Shown piece after piece: positions 35,550 to 47,104 of a stretch of 64,000 bases of DNA (its first letter is position 1; every line of letters begins with the position of its first letter). Source of the stretch: Populus alba (Eukaryota > Streptophyta > Magnoliopsida > Malpighiales > Salicaceae). Made by a program: the position numbers and the translations under genes. The DNA is taken from NCBI RefSeq assembly GCF_005239225.2, contig NC_133288.1, positions 9,554,169 to 9,618,168 on the forward strand, given 5' to 3'. A model generated the notes under the pieces. That model worked only from the letters and a program-made list of their open reading frames with translations, ran no database searches and was not told the origin of the DNA.

Positions 35550-38500
35550 ATGCGACAACAGCAAGAAGACTACAGACCTTCCATTCCAGATGGGACCGAA
35601 GAAGATGCGCCTAAACTTTTTGATAATTCCTTACCGATTTCTGATCCTATGAGCATCGATCAATGCGAAACAACTCCACAAATGGATGGTTCACAGCTCC
35701 TTGGAGCTCCAGTCACCGCAGCTACTTCTGACGTGGACTTGTCTAAGAGAGAATCGGTACATACCGTGCCCGTCGTAGAGGTTACAAATGACTCGAAAAT
35801 TGCGGAAATCATTACGGGCAAGCGAAAGCGAGGTCGGCCGCCTAAAATTCAAGGGAAATTAGGGCCGCCTGCTTTCTCTGCGCAGAGGAAGAAGAAAGAT
35901 GAAGAAGATGTTTGTTTTATTTGTTTTGATGGTGGTAGTCTTGTTCTTTGTGATCGCCGGTGAGCTTGCTAATCTTTAATTTCTTTTTTCCGTTGTTTCC
36001 AAACAAAACTATAACTTGAAGCTTTGGTTGAGAAAGGAGGAAAGCGTTTGGTTTCGATTAAATGTGCTCTCTTTTGTTTTAAATGAGGGGATAAAAATTG
36101 AAAGTTTGTGAGGTTTGAGATTAAATGGTGGTTTAGTTTTTTTATTGACCGTGTGGGTTTGGTTGTAGCGATTGACTTGGTTTAACTGTTTCCCGTTGAT
36201 ACGTAGGGGTTGTCCGAAGGCATACCATCCGGCTTGTATAAAAAGGGATGAGGCATTTTTTCGATCGAAGGCTAAATGGAACTGTGGTATGTTTTAGTAA
36301 ATGTAGTAAGTCTCATGGAATTTATTTCGCTTGTTTTTGAAGGTTTGTTCCTGTGTTGGCGAACATTACATTAATTTATGGATTTCAATAATATCAAAGT
36401 GAAACGTAGGAGGCAGTGTGTTTGTGGGTTATAATTGGACGGGATGAGGTTTTAGTTCAAAATGCATGACTTAATGTTGCATGTGCATGCAATGGGCGGG
36501 TCTTTATTGGCAGGAATGATGTTTTAGTTCAAAAGTAAGAATTTCGGTTTGCCTACATGGGCGAACATATTTTTGTAGTACGACACTATCCAACCCAACC
36601 TCGACATTTGAAGCCCAAATGACTAAAATTGTTTGTTAATGAATGGTAATGTTGATTTTCCGTTGTAGTTTCCATTTTTTATCAGATTCTTGTTTTTTTC
36701 TAAAGTAGTCACGGTTCATTAAGCATGTTGATTGATGCCTGATGCATACAATGTTTGGCTGCATTATTGTATTTTCTATAGTAGAAATGGTTAATAAACG
36801 TGTTCATCCATGTCTTTGCAATTCCATATGTGCTTGGATTCTCGTTTCTGTAGAGCAGTCATGGTTAGCGAATGTGTCAGTCAATGTCATATGCATAACA
36901 TAATCATTTATTTTTTTATAGTAGTCATGATCACAATCCATCTTGTACAAAGTTACCATTTCTGATTTCCTCTGTTAACTTAGTTCCACCAACCCTAGAG
37001 CCTTATCATTTATCTCATGCTTCTACTATGGCATATTTTCAGGGTGGCATATTTGCAGCAGTTGTCAGAAGGCTTCATATTATATGTGTCACACATGTAC
37101 ATACTCTTTGTGCAAAGGATGTACAAAAGATGCTGATTATTTATGTGTCCGAGGGAATAAAGGATTTTGTGGTACATGCATGAGAACTATAATGCTGATT
37201 GAAAATATTGCAACAGGAAATCAGGAGATGGTATGTTAGTTGCTAAATGCTTCATCTTATTCTAGTTTAGCTAGCTTTCTTGTCTTAATTGCATTGTGAA
37301 AGAGCATTAATGATAAGATTATATGAACTCTTCAGTGTCTTTTGGCACCTCGCTATCCTTTGTTTTGGGTTTATACTGTTTCCTTTGTCTAGCATGTATA
37401 TTGTTTATAATGGTTCATGTTTACATCCTTCTGCAAAGCTGTGAATGGAATTTCTTTTATTCACTTCAAATGAGCAATGGATCTTAGAAGAATTAAACTT
37501 TGAACAGCACAACTCCTATTTTTTCACTGTGTCGTCCAGTTTGGTTGTTCATGTCCTTCGGGCAGGGAGAGACATGGTCTGTAGTTAATAGTGGTTTTTC
37601 TTTTCTTTTCTTTTTGGCTATCTGATTCTGTCAATTTCTGGTATTTTCTCTTGTGTATAACCTATGCAGGTTCAAGTGGATTTTGATGACACAACTAGCT
37701 GGGAGTATCTCTTCAAGGTTTACTGGATTTACTTAAAAGCAAAGCTATCTTTAACAGTAGATGAGCTAATTAAAGCTAAAAATCCTTGGAAAGGAGATGA
37801 GCTACCTAAAGCTAAAAACTCCTGGATTGGAGCTGGTGCGATGGCTCATAAGCAGGAGCCACCAGGTGAATTTTGGCACGGTAATGATAAGAAAGGCTCC
37901 TTTTCAAACAGCTACTGTGGAAATGTGGAAGCGATTCATGCCAAGAGAAGAAAAATGGACCAAACAAAGTTGCACGCTGAGGAGAACACTCCTTTTTTGG
38001 AAAAATCACGTGTTGACCAAGTCATGCATCTGCCTGAAGGCACATTGTGGGCAACAAAGGGGCTCTTGGAGTTTGTTTCACACATGAAAAATGGGGATAT
38101 GTCGGTGCTCTCTCAGTTTGATGTCCAGAGTCTTCTGCTAGAATATGTAAAAAGAAACAATCTTCGTGATCCTCGCCAGAAAAGTCACATTGTTTGTGAT
38201 GCAAGGCTTATAAAGCTCTTTGGAAAAGAACGTGTAGGTCATTTTGAAATGCTGAAGCTTCTTGATTACCACTTTCTTGTAAAAGAAGAATCTCCAGCAG
38301 ATGATGAAACTGCTGCAATGAGAATTTCTGATGCTGTTGGTGGCCAGGTTGAGGCTGTCAGAAATAATGACAGTCAACTAATGTCAGGTAGTGATCAAAG
38401 GCGTAAAACACGTAAAAGGACAGATGGGAGAGGACCACAGATTAATTCTAATCCAGAGGAATATGCAGCAATTGATGTTCACAATATTAGCTTGCTCTAC

Positions 38501-41500
38501 TTAAAGCGTGGTTTGATGGAGAAGTTAATGGATGATGCTGGAAAATTTCATGAAAAGGTTGTTGGATCTTTTGTGCGAATCAGGACTTCTGGTGGTGATC
38601 AAAAGGAAGATTCGTATAGGCTTGTCCAAGTTGTAGGTATTATTCATATCACCAGTGCCCCAAATTCTTTATCAAGAGGAGGAAAAAGAAATGGTTTAAT
38701 ATAATATACGCTTGACAAATTAGCAAGTCACTGATGATTCCTTCTGCAGGTACCAATAAGGTTGCTCAATCATATACATTCGGCACAAGAACAACTGATA
38801 TCATGCTTGAAATATTAAATTTAGATAAGAAGGAGGTCATATCAATTGATGGGATTTCAAACCAGGAGTTCTCAGAGGTGAGTAGGTGACTAACACACCA
38901 CCCCAAATACGTGTTTCCTTTTCTAGTTCTGGACACTCTTCTCTTTTCTTTACTTCTTACAGTTTGTATAGTTTTTCTTAAACCATTTCTGAGTATTTTC
39001 TCGACGTGCAATGCTCGATGATGAAATTTTCATACAGAATTTTGTGGATGTATCAATGCTAATTTCAACCTTGGAATTTTGAATGAACACAACTAAGGGT
39101 GTCTTCAGGGTTATGTAAAGGTGTGTTCTTTGAAACATGGTATAGGTGCTTGGGGGAATAACAAAGTGTGAGGGGACTGCTGACGCAAGAAAGACGCAAG
39201 AAAGCTATTGAACTTAGGTTTGCTGTGAACAGTAATGTGAATTACTGTAGGTGTGATTTGATCTTTCAATGGTTAATTGCTGTGTAATTGGTTGAATATG
39301 AATGCGGGGATGGTTAAAGGGTAATGATTGCTTAAAGGCTTGAATAATGAAGTTTCATTGCTGGAATTTGTGAGTAAGATGGAAGGAAGGATTTTTATGA
39401 AACACATCTGAGAGGAGGATAGCTTAAGCATCCAATCTAGGGTCTTAGGAGTTACACCTAAGATTGATGTAATCACAAAATTATAAAGCACTATTGCTAG
39501 AAATTTCTTTGAAATGATTGAATTGATAATTAGAGACCACTTAACTAATTTTTAGAGTTTTAGTACTCCTAATCCTGTAAAAATTTAAAACTCCTAGCAA
39601 GAAAACATAATTAATTCTTAGACTAGGAAAACTCTCAATAAACTTAATTATTTTAGGACTATTAAGGTACCAAATATAAAATGAAACCCAAATTTCTAAA
39701 TTTCCAGCTAACTTGGAAATTTTAGAACATTTCAGCAGATTTTAGAATACAGAAATGCCCCTGAATTCTAGAACCAGATAAAATACACAAAGACCAATCA
39801 TTTTCCAGTTTCTGTGTCAACTTCTCTACAAGTATTGATGAATGTGCAAAAGCCTAGTTTCATGCTTTTTTTCCCCTGGATTATCATGCAATCTGTGAGG
39901 AATGGTTTCTTTCTGATCTTTACCTATCATAAATGTGAGGAACAGTTCTTTCTGATGTTTACTTGGCTTCATAATAGCTGGTGCATCATTTACATTCCTC
40001 TTTTGATTTTGAATGACACAGTAATAATGTAGTCTATACTTCAAAATTCCAGTTTAATTAGACACATGTTTATATCAATTCTGTAGGAATCAATAAAAAA
40101 ATGCAAACCCCTTACACAAGGTTTGGCTTGGTTATTGATAGAGTGAGTAGATCTGCCATTTCTTGAAAACTCTTTTCTGATTCAAAATCATGTTGTAAGG
40201 TGTACCCCCAGCCGGTGTTAAAAGCCTGTTTAATGCAACAAATATATATAGTTGATAAAGTGTGCTTTTGTAGTTGAGTTCTGGAAACCACGGTCAGAAA
40301 CAATATTTGTGTTTTGACTGTTCCTGTAATGCTAAAAGCTTGATTGGTAAAGGTAACCAAACAACCCAAACATGCTTTTTTTGGCTTTAGACTTGCTTTT
40401 GTTGACTCTACCACAACCAGACACATAAAAGTAGTTATAAGGTGAAGCTGTTTTTGTGAATAGAAAGGTACGAGTTTTTATTCATTTTTGATGTGTTAAC
40501 TATGTTTCCAGGATGAATGCAAACGTTTAAGTCAGAGTATAAAATGTGGGATTATCAAACCGTTTACAGTGGTGAGTGTTTCTGTCATGTTCACTTCTAT
40601 ATTTCAGCTTAAATATATGTGCCCCTTTGTCACAAGGTACTTTCCTGGTTATAGGGTGAGATACAGAAGAGAGCCATGGTGATTCAGGATGTCAAAGTTC
40701 GTGATGTAAGTTTTGTCCTGATATTTATGTGGATACATATAACCCAAATTGCAGCGATAAATTTAATGTTTTGTACAGCGGTATCATGGTTTCACTTTTG
40801 TTTTTCTTTAAACTATCAAGTGCAATTAATGATCCTGATTTTCTCTTGTTTGTGGTCATACTTTTTTGATTCAGCATCTGGAAGCAGACATATTAAGGCT
40901 TAATCATCTTCGTGACCGAGCTAGTGAAAAAGGGCATAGGAAAGAATATCCTTTGCTGTATGAAATTGTGTTCCTTTTTGGGTTCTGGTTTTTACCATGT
41001 TTGATAAGCTTATTTACTGGTTTTCATCATCAACCATGTTCTGCCTCGATGATACATATAGATATTTACTCTAGCGAAAAATTTCTGCATTTATTTCGTG
41101 GATGATAAGAAAATTGCAACTAGGGTGAGGGTGATGAGCTGGATTGGTGGTCATATACTTGATGTCAAGGTGGTACTACAAATAATTAGTCACATCTTCC
41201 TGAAAAATTCAACAGGCTTGAACTTTCCTCTTTTTTTTGTTTTTTTTTTGCATGCTCATACATTTCTACATCTTAGTTTTTTTCTTGTCTTGTTCACAAA
41301 GTTTATTACTTGTCGATTGCTTGGCATGCTTGTTTGATATGGACTGGAATTTCAGCTGTTGTCGCATGACATCAACCAAAGCCTTCCCTACTTATCATTC
41401 CTTTTTTTTCCCTTGGCAATCAAACAGAGAACATAATAGCGTATTGACATTAGCAACTGACCGAGTGCGTTGTAGAAGGTTTCAATTAGCATTTTAACAT

Positions 41501-44500
41501 TAGCAAATGAGAGTGTTGTGGAATGTTTCAATTGATTACCAGTGTACCATTCCTTAACCATGTTGCACGCTTAGAGAATGCGTGGAGAAATTAGAGATTC
41601 TTAAGTCACCTGAAGAACGTCAGCGCAGGTTGCTTGAGATTCCCTATGTACATACTGATCCAAATATCAACACAAGTTATGAATCTGAAGAAGATGCTGG
41701 AGTTTCACACAAGAAGAAACAAGGTTCCTAGCTACAACTTCTTGGCGTTGAATAATTTGTGATTGACAGTTATGTTTGAAGTCGTCTATGTAGAGAGTTC
41801 AGTTGGAGATAACTTTACTGGCATTTTTGCAGGTGACCATGCAAGAACAAGAAATGCTAGTGCTGGTAGAAATGGAGCAGAACTCAACTCTAGTGACAGA
41901 GGAAACAGTCCACAGAATTCAGCATTCTCTACTGCACATAGTAGAGATATATGCACAACATTTTATGTGGATAGAGATGGCACTACCCTGGTTCATGAGA
42001 GAGTGAGCGAGTCCATGCAGAATAAAGGAGGAGAACAAATTGGGCTGAATGGGCAGAATACATCAAAGAACAGGGCAGCTTCTACTGGTTCGATGACTGG
42101 TGATCGGAATAGTGAAGCAGCTGTACAATGTGGATCTTATCCTGGGGTTGCATCACGAAATGAACCACCTCCTCTTTCTACAGGAAGAGAGCAATTGGTT
42201 GATATTGAGACAGACAAACTGTGGCACTATCAGGATCCAACTGGAAAAACTCAAGGGCCATTTGCCATGGCCCAACTGCGTAAATGGAGTACAAGTGGGC
42301 TTTTCCCTCGTGATTTGAGAGTGTGGAAGATAAATGAGAAACCGGATGACCCTATTCTTTTGATCAATGCATTGGTTGGACGATTCCATAAAGAGCCAGC
42401 ATTGTCCCATAACCGCTCCTCACAGGCACAAGAAGCAACAGTTGCTTCTGATAAAGATAAAATGCATGAATTTGGTATGAATCAGAGTATTGATGCCGTT
42501 CAGTTAGACAATAAAAATATAAACTGGAAGTCAGTGCAAAACAATGCAAGTGTCAATTGTAATGATGATGATGAGCTTCTAGGAAGCAATGCATGGGATG
42601 CCCATTCTTCAAGTTGGACTACAGCTATGAATGTCACCATTCCTAACAATGGACAGGCACAACTTGCTCTACAACTTTTGGAATTGTCCAAGGGCTGCAA
42701 GGCTTCGTCTAATCAATCCAATATGTGTAATTCACTTTCCTTGTTTCCGTCTTCTGGAAAGCTCGGTGAAACTCCACTTCAGGTAAAGGAAGAACATGAG
42801 GATGAAAAACGGATTTATGATCTGAGTGATGTAAATGGGAATTCACTCAAAACCCCTGAAGGTAAAAATAATATTGGCAAAAGTGATGATAGACAGGCTG
42901 ATAGTGAGAGTTATTCAAACCAGTCTTCTGGACAGAACTGGAGACCCCCTGTAAAAAGTTCAAGCGGATGGGATTCCAACTCTACTTTGGTTTCTGGGAC
43001 GAAGTCTGTTGAAACATCGCAGAAGAATGAGGAAATAGAGTTCTTTGATTTGCCTTGTCCAACACCGAAGCAGCAACTTGAGGATTTGCAAGGACAGGCT
43101 GTTGAAAGCAACCACACTACTTCAAAGCTTCCTGTTCTAGATTCAGGACCTTGCTGGAGTACTGCTTCCAGTTTAGTGGTTGGTGGAGCAAAGCTAGCTG
43201 GAGTAGCCAGTGAATGGGGCGGCTGTTCGCCTGCTCCTGTTAAACCTGTTGAGGAATGGGACTCCAATCATGTGTCCACCTCTTCACTGAAACCTACAGA
43301 TGGGGGCAGTGATCATGCTGCTACACTGACTCCAGATAGTGGCCAATTGACACACACTCCCCCCACCCACCCAGTGATTGATGCACCTGATTGGCAGCCC
43401 ATCATTCCTGAACCTGCTGAGTTCTGCTCTTTAGTTGATGAATCTGTTTCAGACCTATTGGCAGAAGTTGAAGCGATGGAGTCTCTTGGTGGTTTGCCTT
43501 CCCCAACTTCGAAATTGTGCTCTGCTGGGGAATTGACACGAGGTTATGATGATGATTGCTTTAGTCCTGTTGAGGGGTTTAGCCCAGCACCTGATCCAGG
43601 CAAAAGTGATGCATTCAGCTCCACTGCTGATATACAAATCCCTTCTCAGCTGACTGTAGGGAGTGAAGCACTGTTGTTATGTCACATGCCCTCTCGACCT
43701 ACTGTAATAGACAAACCACTTGGTGTATCTCTAATGCCTTCTCAGTTGACAGTAGCCAAAGAATCACTTCAGATATCTTGCACTTCTCAGTCCACTATTA
43801 CAGATGAACCACTAGAGAAATCTCAAAGGCCTTCTCAATCGACTTTGACAGATGAACCACTTGGTTTATCATGGACTGATGCTTCGAATCCTCGAAAGAG
43901 CTTCAGTGAACATTCTTCTACAAGTCCTGAAGTGGAAGGTAATATGAAGCCAAAAGATGTTTCAGTTAACCAACGGGTAAGAGGTTCAGAAACACAGCCT
44001 CCAGCATCATCAGCTGGTAACCAGGGAGAATCAGGTTCGGATATCCAACCTACTACTCCATCCACGGTTAGTGAATTGGAAGCAGGTTCCGACGTTCAAC
44101 AACCTACACCATCCAACAAAGATGCTAGTCGGGGAACAGTAAAGGGAAGAGTAGCACAAGGAAATACGAACATGGTTTGGGGAAATGGTCGTGGCACAAT
44201 TCAGCAACATGCTAAGACGAGTGCAGCCAATTCTACAGGCAAATCAGGCAGTTGGGGAAGCCAACCAAGGTATGGTGGGGACAGATTTTCTGGTCCAAGA
44301 GACCACCGTAATCATTTCCAAAGCAGAGAGAGAGATTCAGGTTTTGGTAGGGACAGGTCTTCATGGAACAAGCATACATTGTGTGGTGATGGAAATGGAG
44401 CTAGTACATATAGACCCCCGCCCAAAGGGCACCGAGTTTGTAAATTTTATGAAAGCGGATACTGCAAGAAGGGAGCATCATGTAGTTATTGGCACCCATG

Positions 44501-44501
44501 A
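35550..44501 (+). CDS. PHD/SWIB/Plus-3/GYF/CCCH protein of the ZFC3H44-NERD family, complete, 10 exons
   Basis: Nuclear multi-domain protein. The Arabidopsis relatives are ZFC3H44 (At3g51120) and NERD (At2g16485); NERD binds histone H3 and AGO2 in RNA-directed silencing. Exons: 35550-35959, 36207-36286, 37043-37230, 37670-38636, 38750-38877, 40512-40571, 40655-40705, 40875-40957, 41575-41723, 41833-44501. The joined CDS is 4785 nt, 1594 aa, in frame. Domain order: AT-hook-like KRKRGRPPK (about 91-99), extended PHD finger ([15 protein letters not shown] then Cys/His pairs, about 120-222), SWIB/MDM2 (about 348-430), Plus-3/RTF1 (about 492-625), GYF ([15 protein letters not shown], about 834-880), a long Ser-rich region with WG/GW dipeptides, and a C-terminal CX7CX5CX3H zinc finger (about 1575-1593). 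The start is the first ATG after the CT-rich leader. The exon 8 donor (GCT|GTATGA) is non-ideal but keeps both the frame and the conserved [17 protein letters not shown] block. Confidence 0.95.
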
Positions 44502-44846
44502 TATTTTGGTTCCACACCTCCACTTTTCCGTAGGAAATTGCGTGCATTTAATTCTGCAATCACAATTTGTATCAGCAACCCCTGCCTGCCCCCTTGCCAT
44601 TGTCCTAATTTAACTTGTACTTGGAGAATTCAGCTGGCATAAAATGCATATTTGTTCTTTGGATACTCCAGCTTAGAGCTGCATGCTCAACGGACTGGTA
44701 ATTTTCTCATTTCTATGATTATCTTGGGGCACTGTTAGAACTCAAAATCACGATTTAATGTTTTCTTGGCCAAGCTCACTGTTTGCATCCTCTCAACTTC
44801 ACCAGTGCATCCGAACTTTTTTTTTTTTTTAATTATCAATTCGGTT

Positions 44847-44852
<6 letters not shown>

Positions 44853-44910
<58 letters not shown>
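44853..44910. repeat. (AT)n microsatellite
   Basis: About 29 uninterrupted AT dinucleotides, the longest in the window. Confidence 0.95.
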
Positions 44911-44915
<5 letters not shown>

Positions 44916-45944
44916 CAGATAATTGAGTATAATTTTTGAAATTACAAAAAATTATCTTAATTGATTGACTGCTTTTCTTTATTACATGAGTTATCATTAT
45001 CATTTGATTTATTATAATATAATCTCCCATCCCACTCTCTCTTTTCTTTTTTTCTTTTTTAAATTTGGAAATATTATACTCAATTGATTGAAATTGAAAA
45101 TATAGATATTTAATCGATTAGATGCTTTTTTTTTTTTAATTGGTTAAAACATAGGGTGAAAATAATAGATTTATCTAATCTTCTTTATCTCTAAACATGG
45201 CTAATTGTGGTGTCTAAGACAATTTATGATACGTATAACGATCATTCAAGGGAATTTATTAATTTAATTATTGTTATATTATATGATTTACTAATATTTT
45301 TAATGATTACATATTAATTATTAATGTCATAAACTGTTCTTTACCCTTATTTTCCTCAAACTTTTTTTCAAAGAAATACAAAAACTCTAAAAAATGTATT
45401 TCAGTGCCATTTTGGTTGATTTTTTTAAAAGCTTTTGACCATTTCATTATTCTTAGTATTTCATACGAAGCTTTCAAGAAAATGATGAAAAAATTTGAAA
45501 ACCAAAAAAAAAACCCAAAAATCAAGCGAAAAAAGAGTAAAAAATAAATAAAGAAAGAAAATAAGCGAAGAAAAATCATGGTAGTTGAAAAAATAGAAAG
45601 CAAAAAATGATGTGCTTGAGCGAAAAAAAGAAAAAAAGAAAAGAAAAGGGAGCGAACATCTAGAACAGGAAAAAAAGGGACTAAAGTGAGCCAGAAAACC
45701 AAATATACAAAAGAAAAAAGGAAAAAAACCCTAAAAAAGAAAAAGAAACTCTGCAACTCCGTTGACCCATATCACCAGCAGCCAACCTCCTTTTCTCCAC
45801 CATGCTGACCACCATCATCATAGAACCAACAGCCACCATAAAAAATACCGTTATCCGGTCCTCTTCATCTCTCCAACTCCATGCTCCAACAGCCACAACT
45901 GACAACCATTTCCCAATCGCCAACATTTAAAAATTAAGATGGTG

Positions 45945-46112
45945 TTTAGTAATTTAAAAAAAATTTAAATTTATTTTTATTTTAAATTAATATATTTTTA
46001 ATATTTTTAAAATTATTTTGTTGTACTGATTTTAAAAAATAATTTTAAAAAAATAAAAATATTATTAATATATTTTTTTAAATAAAATTTTTTTATAAAA
46101 CAACCAGAATCA
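45945..46112. repeat. AT-rich MITE-like element
   Basis: Starts near GGTGTTTAGTAATTT and ends near AAACAACCAGAATCACAC, with the core TTGTTGTACTGATTTTAAAA. It is the most complete-looking member of the family here. Confidence 0.6.
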
Positions 46113-46197
46113 CACATGTAGTAATGTCAACTCTAAAACAGCCCCCTAAACCTCACCAGTTTCACGCACCGAAAGGCCACCTTAACCACCACTAAAC

Positions 46198-46539
46198 TGT
46201 TGAATATTAAACTCAATCCAGAAGGTTCCAGTCAAGGTAGGCAACCACCCACCGACCAGCTGCAGCCGCCAGCCGCCTTCACACCACCGGCCGCCAGCCG
46301 CCTTCACATTTGGAAAGTTTGAATTTTTGTATTCTGTTTCGTGTATAAATAGAGTGCCCAGTTTATGTTATTGTGTGTGGAGAGAATTGAGAGGAACACT
46401 AGAAAGAGAAAGAGAGAGAGAGAGGGCGTGTTTAAGCTTTTGTGTTGTAATTGTAAGCTTCGGTTTTGTGTAATAAAACAGTGTGTTTTATCCCCTCTGA
46501 GTGTCTCAAAGCCACCACCAGTGGTTTCTCCCACCAACA
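46198..46539 (+). repeat. 5' LTR of the copia element
   Basis: Starts TGTTGAATATTAAAC and ends CACCAACA. It carries a TATAAAT box near 46344 and an AATAAAA signal near 46470. It is 20 bp shorter than the 3' LTR, mostly through indels in the GC-rich CCGCCAGCCGCC part. Confidence 0.95.
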
Positions 46540-46541
46540 AT

Positions 46542-46553
46542 TGGTATCAGAGC
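46542..46553 (+). other. Primer binding site of the copia element
   Basis: TGGTATCAGAGC lies two bases after the 5' LTR and is complementary to the 3' end of initiator tRNA-Met, the usual plant copia primer. Confidence 0.92.
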
Positions 46554-47104
46554 CCCGTTCGTCGGAAAACAGAAGTGTTTTGGGGTATATCCGAATTTTC
46601 AAAGTTGTCAAAAACAAGTTTTGATCATTCCACAGTGTAGATATCATCAAGACGAACTCACTGTCGCAAGAATCAGCCTGATCGGAGACCGCGGTGAGCC
46701 ACACGCGCCGCCTGAAGATTCTGCACATAAGACCACGCGCATCCCACGCGCCCCGAGGTTGAAGACGACTGAGCCACACGCGCGCCATATTGGAGCCGCG
46801 CCGAGCCGCTTACGCCGAGTCCAGCCGAGCCTCCAGCTGGTCCGTACTCCGCGCCGAGCTGAGCCGCGTTCCAGCCGCAGCCGAGCGAGAGAATATTCCC
46901 AGAATATTCCACAGTATATTCCTGGTTCAACCCAGCGAACCGCCCGCCGTACAGAATTGGTTTTTTGACCGGTTCACCATTTCTGACCCGATTCAACAAA
47001 GTCAGGACCGGTTCCCGACTATTTGGACCATTCCGGATCGATCTACAGTGTCCGTTTGGCCAAATTCGGCTCCCAGAAGGCGATATAGTCATTAAAAGAG
47101 CAAA

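Larger units (their letters stand above)
44502..46192. other. 3' flank and repeats before the copia insertion
   Basis: Contains the probable 3' UTR of the zinc-finger gene, an AT microsatellite, a strand-asymmetric purine-rich tract at 45.4-45.75 kb and a MITE-like element. Sequence at 45.75-45.93 and 46.12-46.19 kb is richer in C and seems to continue at 51.7 kb beyond the copia element. Confidence 0.55.

Noticed and set aside
41763..41832. Upstream ATG extension of the large zinc-finger exon
   Set aside because: These bases precede the acceptor TTTTTGCAG at 41832. The joined frame from exon 9 shows they are intron.
45307..45756. Minus-strand open frame of 149 aa, very rich in Phe and Leu
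   Set aside because: It is the complement of a purine-rich low-complexity tract. No domain, splice context or conserved motif is visible.
46365..47095. Several open frames in the copia LTR and leader, on both strands
   Set aside because: GC-rich non-coding leader sequence opens frames by lack of stop codons. gag starts at 47105 with clear homology.
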